From Yamagishiella unicocca (Eukaryota > Chlorophyta > Chlorophyceae > Chlamydomonadales > Volvocaceae), in assembly GCA_003116995.1 (NCBI GenBank), contig BDSL01000083.1, forward strand, positions 188,501 to 252,500: 64,000 nucleotides of DNA, read 5' to 3'. Below the pieces are notes generated by a model. The model did no database searches and had not been told where the DNA came from. It worked only from the letters and a program-made list of their open reading frames with translations. This document shows positions 57,801 through 64,000 of the stretch, piece after piece. The position numbers and the translations under genes were made by a program. Within the stretch, counting starts at the first letter, position 1, and each line of letters starts with the position of its first letter.

Positions 57801-60800
57801 GCCGTACATCAGCTTCCACTTGCTGGACGACGTGGCCACCGCCTTGAAGAACGACCGCAGCAGCTGCAGGTAGCCCAGCGCCTCGCGCTCCGAAACCGCC
57901 GCCCGCAGCGCGCGGTCCATCATCTTGACCAGGTGCGGCAGCAGCACCGCCTCGGTGTCGGTGTAGTTGGACACGAAGGCGAACAGCAGCTTGAACAGCT
58001 TGAGAGCCAGCGCGCCCTCGTCGCTCGTGACGGAGGACAGCTGGTGCATCTGCTTGGTGACCTGGGGCGCGGAGACGGAAAGGTGCGCAAAAAGGCCTTA
58101 TGGGGATACGAGAGGTAAACAAAAAGGCCACGAGCCAGCCATGACATGATCGAGCTCCGAACGCACATCCAAGTTCCTCACCCCCGGGGCAGCCAAAAGA
58201 CCCCACCCAGTCCCTGCCCCGCGCCCGGCCTCGGCACAGCACCCCCCAGCTCCCGCTCCAGCCCGGGCCCAGCCCGGCCATGGGCAGTCGCACCATGAAC
58301 TCTAGCAGCACCGCCAGCAGCATCTTGCCGGCCGGGTGTGGATGCGGCGACGGCGTCACGATGTTCGCCGAGGGGCCGGGGCTGGACAGCATGTGCACCA
58401 CCACGTGCATGGCCTCCTTGTCCTCCAGCAGGGCGGCGAACAGGTCGGGCAGGCGGGCGGAGATGACTTCCACGAAGTCGCGGGGCTGGGGGGGGTGAAG
58501 AGTGGTAGACGGGCGGGGGGGGGTTCGAGGAAGACCCGTGGATGTCAGGAAAGACCGGGCGGGAGGGGAGTATGAGAAAAACATACGGGGCGGAGGGAGG
58601 GTTTCGAGGAAGACAAGTGGCGGAGGGAGGGGGAAGGGGTTTAAGAGGGGCAGGTAGGGGGAGCGGAGAGCGAGTGGTGGAGGAAGGGTCATGGGCGGCG
58701 ACGTAACAGGCTGACGTGTGGGACAGTGCGGTGCGATGGTGCAGTGCCGGGCCGAATGGAAGGGCCCAGCTGGAGAGGCCAAGAGGACACCACAGGCGCT
58801 GATCCGGGCCGGCCAGGCGGGCTGCTGCCTATCCGGACTTGGCGATGCACACTTGCCCTGCCCCCACAACGCCCCGCTCCGCTCCCTCAAGGCGGCTGCC
58901 GCCTGCCTGCTTCACGCGTGCCATCCTCCCTCCCCCCCGCCGCCCGTCACACTTCCTCGCAGCAGCGCCGCCCTCACAATTCCCCCGCCCCGCCGTGACC
59001 TGCCCGCGTCCGCCTCCCTCCCCTCCGCACCTCCAGCTGCAGAAACACCTCCGCAAACGTCTCATACGAGTCGCGGCTGCCCGTCAGCGGCGCCGAGCCG
59101 CCCTGGAACGACGCCAGCTTGAGGCAGCGCAGCCCGTAGGACCACAGCCGCGCCATCAGCCGGATCTCCTCCTCACTCAACCCACCCGGCCCCGCCGGCG
59201 CGGGCGCCGGCGGCGGCGGCTGCCCCGGCGCCGCCGGCGGCGGCTGCGGCACATTGAGGTGGTACTTCGCCAGCGCGTACGCCAGATGCTTCATGTGCGG
59301 CAGCAGCCCCTGCAACATGGCCCGGCTCTCCACCACCTCCCGCTCCTTCTCGCCGGGGATGGTGACCGAGCTGAGCATGTCTTCTGGGCCCAGTGCGGCT
59401 GCCGCGCCGCTGGGGCTGCACATGGCGGCTCGCTGCTTGTCAAGCAGCTCCCGCTCGGTGCGGGCCTCCGAGATGATGCGAGCGCCCTGCAGGGGCAGCG
59501 CCCCACGACAAGGGGGCGGGGGAGCGAGTGGCGGCATGCTAGTTGAGGGGGAGGCGTGTGGAGGCTGGCGGGCAGCTGAGGCGGACGCGTTGCTGCCGAG
59601 CGGGCTGGTCGCATATAGGAAAGGAAAGTCGGTGGGCCGGGGCCATTGCAGCCCACACACGTCCATGTCCTGCACTGTGGGTTATCGTTTTGGCTGCCAG
59701 GGTCGCCGGATCCCATCTATGCGATGCTGCGGATCCACCCCATCCCCTCAGCCCCATCGGAACTCCTTCCCGCTCTGTCCAGCGGGTCGGCGGGCTCGCC
59801 AGAAGGCGTGTTACGCCCCATTCTCGAATCGAGCACGCCATCGAAACGCCCAACAGTGCGCGGCCTGTTAATTTGCCTTCTGTCCATTGCGTCGTGCTGT
59901 ATGCTCATGAACACTCCTGCCCAGACGCGCACTCCGCCTCGAGTCCCAACCGATGGCGCTGTCCCCTATGCCTCGCCCGATGAGCCAATGTGCAGTACCC
60001 GGGCCCTCCCCAGGCGCGCTTCACCGCCGCAGCTCCCACGCGGCGGCACCTCCGTCACAGGACGAGCTTCCAGCCCCGCCCCGCCCCACCGTACGACAAC
60101 CCCCACAAAACGCAGCCCTCCGGCCCCACCCAGTCCTCCACCGCCCCCACCTGCGACCGGAGGTGCTTCATGGCCGCCACCAGGCTCTCCAGTATGCGCC
60201 CCAGTAGCCGCCTGCCCTGCTCCCGCAGCGCCGGGTCCAGCCCCGTCCCCGGCGCCTTGGCCTGCTGCAGTATGGGGTCCACCAGCACGCACATAGCCCG
60301 CAGGCACGTGGCGCGAGTGGAGGTGGGCAGCGAGGCGTCGTACGTGATGGACGCGAACAGGTACGTCGCGCGCGCCAGCTGGTGCGGCCGCAGCTGCCGC
60401 CGGCAGTTGTGCACAATCTCCGCAAGCAGCCCGCAGGCGCCGTGACGCAGCGTCTCCGTGCACGCGCGGCCCGCGCCGCACAGGGCCCGCTCGTCCATCA
60501 GCTCGTCCATGCGCGCCGGCAGGTGCGTCCGCACCGCCGTCTGCAGCATGTGGCGCGTCACGATCATAAGCTCCTTGCGCGTGGTGACCACGTCGGGGCA
60601 CTGCCGCAGCAGGTGCACCAGCGCCTCAGCGATCGCGGGCACGTGCTGCTCGATGGGGAAGGCCAGAGAGGAGGCCGCGGCGGCGGCGGCGGGCCGGCCG
60701 TCCGCGCCGGCGGCGGCCTGCGACGCCGCCGCCGCGCCGGCGTTGCGCAGCAGCCACAGCAGGTACTGCAGGCAGCGGACCTGCACCAGCCGGAAGTCCG

Positions 60801-62384
60801 CGTACTGCTGCGCCAGGGGGCCGCGAACGTGGGCGTCCGTGAGGCTGGGGCCCGGCAGGCAGGCGGCGCGGATGATGAGGGGAACCAGCTGGGGCAGCAC
60901 CACGGGCCGCAGCCGCTCGTAGGCGTTCATGAGGAACATGACTGGCGGGGGCGAGAGGTGGGGTGGGGTGGGGTGGGGTGGGGGAGGCGGGGGTTTGGGG
61001 AAAAGCGGGTTCGGGCGGCAGTGCCGGTGTGTGGGAGACCGAGTGGACTACTGGGTGGTGCTCGCCGCGTGTTAGTGCAGCGCTGCCAGGGTCCGGACGG
61101 TACGCTCGGGCTCCGTCCGGCGACATCCGTCCCAGGCATCAGGGACCAGGGCTCCCAACCTGCCACAAAGACCCCACCCCACGCTGTACTCTTGGTGGTG
61201 CCGCCGGGACCCATCCACCCTCTTGGTGTGCCGCTCGCTCCGCCCAGGTAACTTTCTTGGCCACGTGCATCCCCGCCCCGCCCCGCCCCGTCCGATGCGC
61301 CCCCCCGCTGCGCCGCCCACCAACGAAAGGCTGCTCCGCCATGACCTTGAAGGATTTGCCGCTGGGTATCGCTTGCGACGGCATCCGTGCGTAGGGAGGC
61401 TCCCCACCAGGCGGCCCCGGGTCCAGCACCTCCGCCACGGTTGCGGGGAAGTCCGCGAAGCACTGCGCAGCCGCCCGTGCCGGCAGCCAGGGAGGGCGTC
61501 CGTCAGCGTCAGCGCGCACACACGCACGCATGAATGGAGCGGCTGGTCCTTGTGCGGGTTTCGGAGCAGGCAGGCAGGCAGCGGCCGCCAAGACCTCCGC
61601 CCCCGCACGGCTGGCAACACTGTCAGGGCCGGCGGTGCAACCTGACCCACCCACCCCACACACACAAGCACACTGCCCACGTGCTGGGTCCCCATTTCCG
61701 CACCTCGCCCCAACCCAACCCAACCCGGGTGGATGCATGGATCCCATGACCATACAGGCACACGTCTCGCTGGAAGCCCAGCACGGGGGCAGCCGGACCC
61801 TCGCGAGCTGGGGAGGAAAACACAGCCTTTAGCCTTTAGGCTGTGTTTATTGAACCCCCTGAAACCCTGTGCTACCCCCAGGCCCAACCTTGATGAGGAA
61901 CTGCGCCAGCAGAGACCCCTGGCCCTCCAAGAAGGACCTGTAGGCCTTCTGCAGGTCCAGGAGCAGCTTAATGGCGGGCAAGCCATTGTCCTGGTTGTCG
62001 GTCTGTGTCACGTTCAGGCACACGTCATATAGCTCAACTATGTGCCCGCGGATGGCCTCATTTTGGGGCAAGCGTGTGAGAATGTCAAGGACGGTATTGC
62101 GGAGCTTGTGTTCCGGCGTGTCCGCAAACTGCGGCGGGGCTGTCCGCAAGATGTCGCAGAAAGGTTTGAAGAACGTTGACAGAAATGAGGCGTATTCTGC
62201 TGTCAACACGATTTCAATGCCCTCTTTAAGCTCTGCTGCAACCTTGACCTTGTCCTCCACCGCTGCAGGCAAGGAAAGCGATGGTCAAGCAATGCACATT
62301 TCCGGGTCGCTCGCGAGCATGCACACGCCACTCACAGGAAGCCGGGTCCGTTAGCCGCCTATGGTGGTCAGCGAGCTGAAACAT
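34120..62384 (-). CDS. TRA1: TRA1/TRRAP, PIKK-family pseudokinase scaffold of SAGA and NuA4
   Basis: Binds activators and recruits histone acetyltransferase complexes in the nucleus. The 51-exon model totals 13,728 nt (4575 aa; family about 3,700-3,900), in phase throughout. Start MFQLADHHRRLTDPAS at 62384, exon 1 62336-62384. Exon 2 (61889-62262) carries the TRA1 N terminus (LKEGIEIVLTAEYASFLSTF, PEHKLRNTVLDILTRLP). Larger later exons: 60151-60941, 59031-59486, 57624-58061, 56152-56793, 54058-55188, 50793-51208, 47588-48229, 35754-36183. HEAT/TPR helices run to about 44,000; LYDRLQFVIMIQDWEAMSN and CFDSLAELYRL are family hallmarks. The C terminus is covered under separate domain entries. Excess length comes from Ala/Gly/Pro inserts, e.g. 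in exons 9, 11, 16 and 22. Two introns look GC-AG (donors after 55513 and 49375) and exon 9 uses an AAG acceptor. Confidence 0.95.
35351..35422. repeat. 18-bp minisatellite at a TRA1 3' splice site
   Basis: Four 18-bp units (aggggggcagcaggaggg, last unit variant), immediately upstream of TRA1 exon 49 (start 35342) on the transcript strand, where the array is the pyrimidine tract itself (CCCTCCTGCTGCCCCCCT units). Confidence 0.93.
40613..40674 (-). mobile_element. Family B retroelement tail, 62 bp, with 10-bp direct repeats
   Basis: On the minus strand it ends GGCCGTGGATTCGCGGATTC then TCCTTAAA and a C-run. The direct repeat GAGGTGGGGG lies at 40603-40612 and 40675-40684. It lies about 40 nt upstream of TRA1 exon 38 (start 40574), so its end contributes to the pyrimidine-rich 3' end of the intron. 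Confidence 0.75.
41959..42057 (-). mobile_element. Family B tail with family A tail inserted beside it
   Basis: A family B end (GAATCCACGGCCGAC region, 41962-41984) is followed by a 41-bp family A tail (42000-42040). The A copy is bracketed by ACAAACCGGTTGGGGGG (41983-41999) and ACAAACCGGTTCGGGGG (42041-42057), 17 bp with one mismatch. The duplicated target includes the outer end of the B copy, so A landed after B. Confidence 0.75.
43863..43906 (-). mobile_element. Family A retroelement tail, 44 bp, with 10-bp direct repeats
   Basis: TTTCGAGGAAGACCCGTGG followed by TCGCGAGAAAAACCG on the plus strand, in the TRA1 intron upstream of exon 31. The direct repeat GAGTGGAGGG occurs at 43853-43862 and 43907-43916. 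Confidence 0.72.
45168..45285. repeat. 30-bp minisatellite that quadruplicates a TRA1 5' splice site
   Basis: Four 30-bp units spanning the end of TRA1 exon 27. Each unit contains, on the minus strand, ACCACAG or ACCGCAG, then CATGCGGAA or TATGCGGAA, then GTAAGG. Donor GTs are at 45266-45267 (used in the model), 45236-45237, 45206-45207 and 45176-45177. Reading past the first donor meets an in-frame TAA at once. Confidence 0.92.
49602..49689 (-). mobile_element. Family A retroelement tail, 88 bp, with 14-bp direct repeats
   Basis: Bracketed by GGGTAGGTGGGGGG at 49586-49599 and 49690-49703. On the minus strand it runs from AGTATCCCCAACCCACTTC to TTTCCCTCGA and a C-run that leads directly into the acceptor of TRA1 exon 19 (start 49580). 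The element's C-run side therefore serves as the 3' splice-site pyrimidine tract. Confidence 0.8.
50156..50245. repeat. 15-bp minisatellite in TRA1 intron
   Basis: Six copies of a 15-bp unit (gccgggagaagaagt, variants), in the intron upstream of TRA1 exon 18 (start 50111), about 45 nt from the acceptor; on the transcript strand the units are CTTCTTCTCCCGGC, pyrimidine-rich. Confidence 0.92.
51418..51470 (+). mobile_element. Family A retroelement tail, about 53 bp, with 11-bp direct repeats
   Basis: AACGTCTGTTCTAAGACGGG to TCCTCCTCAAAA, bracketed by CCCCCAACGCA at 51407-51417 and 51471-51481. The right-hand duplicate overlaps the 5' splice site of TRA1 exon 15 (intron begins GTGCGTTGGGG), so insertion was within about 10 nt of the splice site. 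Confidence 0.8.
51752..51877. repeat. Family F, two tandem copies of about 55-60 bp between G-runs
   Basis: Two related segments, each with ACGAACCG, CTCGACATGG or CTCGACTTTGG, then GAAGTGGAGTGG, separated and flanked by GTGCAT/GCAT plus G-runs. It lies directly upstream of TRA1 exon 15 (start 51747) on the transcript strand. The architecture matches two successive insertions at the same G-run. Confidence 0.7.
53916..54022. repeat. Tandem duplication of about 48 bp in TRA1 intron
   Basis: Two copies of a segment starting CCCGGCCCACCAGGG, G-run, then CTAGAGCAGC and CGTTCCG or AGTTCCG, followed by the start of a third (CGGCCCACTG). In the intron downstream of TRA1 exon 11. Confidence 0.85.
55418..55488 (+). 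mobile_element. Family A/C hybrid tail, about 70 bp, in a GC-AG intron
   Basis: CAGATCTCCAGCATGCGCC, then AACGTCTGTCCTAAACGG and a family C ending (ACGGGTTTTCCTTGCAA), followed by CCCGCCCC. It lies about 25 nt from the GC donor of TRA1 exon 10 (55513). Confidence 0.65.
56955..57030. repeat. Dispersed element, family E, copy 2
   Basis: Carries GACAGGATAGTTGG, GCATGGTC and CGGAC as in 4881-4950, in the TRA1 intron between exons 8 and 9, with a diverged family B tail (GATAATCCGCGAATCCAC) at about 57050-57072. Confidence 0.65.
58524..58556 (-). mobile_element. Family A retroelement tail, 33 bp
   Basis: TTCGAGGAAGACCCGTGGAT followed by a diverged GTCAGGAAAGACC on the plus strand, bracketed by GGGCGGGGGGGG (58511-) and GGGCGGGAGGGG (58557-58568). 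Upstream of TRA1 exon 6 (start 58485) on the transcript strand. Confidence 0.65.
58602..58619 (-). mobile_element. Minimal family A tail, 18 bp, with 12-bp direct repeats
   Basis: TTTCGAGGAAGACAAGTG between GCGGAGGGAGGG at 58590-58601 and 58620-58631. It is the shortest insertion seen and retains only the fixed end of family A. Confidence 0.65.
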
Positions 62385-62908
62385 GGCCGCCCGCGCGAGG
62401 GCCACGAGGGCCCGCCGCTCTCAGTGGTGCATTCACACAGTCCACCTGGAAGTACGCGGTGCTGTATATATCTAGTCTATGCCATGTCCTTTCTATAGCC
62501 GTGCTTTGAGGCGAGACTGCTAGCTTTTCCCGGTTCCCGCCTTGCAGCCATTTCATGCAGCGCAGCCATAGCAAGTACTTTTGCAAAAAGATAATCGGAC
62601 AACTTATTGATAACTTTTATACATATCCTTCACCCCCACATGCACAGTTAGCAATATAATATCTGCCCTCCTTCGCGATTCTTGTGCTGCTGACACGGCG
62701 GTCCTTGTGATTCCATAAGCATCGTCTTAAGCACCTAGGAAGAGTTCTAATAGCAACATCTGCAGCGCTCAGAGGGCCTGCCGCCAGTCCCAAGTGTTCA
62801 ATACTGCTCAGCGGCGTTTCCGTTGCCTGTGATAGCAAATTAAGCAAATCAAGGGGTCCCAAGCCGCCTCGTCACCCCCTAGTACCATTTAAGCCGGCGA
62901 CGGGACAA
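62385..62908. promoter_or_regulatory. Bidirectional promoter region, TRA1 / proline-rich gene
   Basis: 524 bp between divergent start codons, noticeably richer in A and T than the flanking genes, especially about 62580-62670. No ORF or repeat. Likely shared promoter; no specific motif assigned. Confidence 0.6.
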
Positions 62909-63662
62909 ATGGCCGACGATGAGTGGCTGCGATTCCAGGTAAGAGTCCAGAAGCCGTCGATCATGTAAGAAGGAGGAGCGGAGCCCGACGCAAATGCCAA
63001 CGCAGGCGGAGCTAGCGGCTGTCGAACAGCAGCCGGATGATCAGAAGCCGCAGGGCGAACCGGCGGCACTTGCCCCGCCGGCCACGCTGCCACCGCCGGC
63101 CGTGCCGCCTCCCACGCGGCCTCCGCCATCGGCTGTGGCCCATGCCCCACCTGTAGTAGCGAAACCTCCAGTGCTAGCAGCGGCGGCCACGCAGGGACCC
63201 CAGGTACGGTAAGGAAGTGGGGCGGAAAGGCAGCACGTACCTGTAACGGCAACTTAACCGGTTTCGTCGCTGTGGCGTGCTGCCGCTGGATTGTACGCAT
63301 GCACGGACACGATGCGTATGGGGAACCGCTGGCAACTTGGTGCTTTACGGGACATCGAAAGCACATGGACGCATGACGCAACTTGGCGGTGCGCTGGCAA
63401 CAAGGCGCCGCGTCACTGTCCAATTAGTCATGCAGAGGGGGCGGGTGGTGAGGATTCTTGCAAAAGAGAAAGGCCATCGAGCAGGTGTGCTTAACTCTGC
63501 CCTCCACCTTCCGTTTCTCACTGCACTTTATGGGGCCTCCCACCACGAAGTTCTCGGCTCCACCGGCCGCAGCGCCGCCCCAGCCGCCGGCCCCGGCACC
63601 GCTGGCGGCGCCGCCAATGGCCACCCCGGGCTATCAGCAGCAGGGCATGTACGGACATTCAG
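62909..63662 (+). CDS. Proline-rich protein, 5' part only, continues past right edge
   Basis: Three supported exons: 62909-62938 (MADDEWLRFQ), 63006-63203 (AELAAVEQQPDDQKPQGEP then an Ala/Pro/Val-rich run), 63551-63662 (Pro/Ala-rich, ending TPGYQQQGMYGHSG). Phases agree and donors are GTAAGA, GTACGG and GTGCGG; the third acceptor is AAG rather than CAG. A further exon may begin after the AG near 63823 and stays open to 63991. The acidic N terminus with proline-rich and Gln/Tyr segments suggests an adaptor or RNA/coat-associated protein, but I recognise no domain and assign no function. Confidence 0.65.
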
Positions 63663-64000
63663 GTGCGGACGGAAAGGGCAGGAGGTGTCTTAGGGGCGCT
63701 GGCTATGTAACTCGTAGGCCGGGATTACACGTTGGCGTGCCGTACGGGACGTACACGCACATGCATCCGTGTTGCTGCTGCTGCTGGTTTACTGCGAGGT
63801 TCTCCTCCTTGACAGGATGCGTGGGAGGGAATATCGCTTCGGATAGACTCTACGTGCACTCGTGGTTGCAGCCACATGCGGTTGGCTGGCGCAACCCAGT
63901 GTTGGCGTTTCCATTGCACTGCGGCCATGGCAGCTCGGTGACAGTATGTGTTTTGGCACTGGGTCCTATTGCTCCTGCTTCTCGTCTGTGACGACTCCCC

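Noticed and set aside
721..58631. Interpretation of the short repeats as MITEs with terminal inverted repeats
   Set aside because: The two ends of the longest family A copies are not inverted repeats of each other, the duplications vary from 9 to 17 bp, and one end is variable. These features fit target-primed insertion better. Partial similarity between family A and family B ends could still mean a common parent.

Overview
This is nuclear DNA of a GC-rich green alga, most likely a chlamydomonadalean or volvocine relative of Chlamydomonas; I cannot name the species. The genes are split into many short exons with mostly GT-AG introns. Exon GC is very high, proteins are interrupted by Ala/Gly/Ser/Pro runs, and TGTAA-type polyadenylation signals lie downstream of several stop codons. 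The proteins look plant or algal (type IA topoisomerase with cyanobacterial-style C-terminal repeats, plant-like delta-COP). No rRNA, tRNA or CRISPR array was seen. I rebuilt the gene models by hand from splice sites and reading phase. All five complete multi-exon models sum to whole numbers of codons, and their conserved motifs join across the introns.

Layout, left to right: (1) 178-7581, minus: type IA DNA topoisomerase, 15 exons, running off the left edge. (2) 8804-11513, plus: degenerate metallo-beta-lactamase-fold protein, 298 aa, head to head with the topoisomerase across 1.2 kb. (3) 13787-23933, minus: HMT1/ABCB6-type half ABC transporter, 16 exons, 1383 aa, with an unusual C-terminal tail of about 525 residues. 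(4) 24749-27703, minus: coatomer delta subunit, 511 aa. (5) 28869-31744, minus: U1/jaz-type C2H2 zinc-finger protein, 488 aa. (6) 34120-62384, minus: TRA1/TRRAP, the pseudokinase scaffold of SAGA and NuA4 acetyltransferases, 51 exons, 4575 aa. It fills nearly half the window. (7) 62909 onward, plus: start of a proline-rich protein, head to head with TRA1 across 524 bp. These are unrelated housekeeping genes (organelle DNA topology, metal transport, vesicle coats, chromatin), with no operon or shared pathway.

The most interesting signal is in the introns. The three large genes carry dozens of short insertions (18 to about 102 bp) that share one fixed end and differ in how far they extend the other way. 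Ten have flanking direct repeats of 9-17 bp, and the fixed end nearly always abuts a C-run (G-run on the other strand). That is the pattern expected of 5'-truncated, target-primed reverse-transcription insertions (LINE or SINE tails) aimed at the G/C-runs beside splice sites. Separately, tandem minisatellites lie on splice sites. In two cases they have multiplied a 5' splice site fourfold, and in three they form or sit in the pyrimidine tract before a 3' splice site. Two TRA1 introns appear to be GC-AG.
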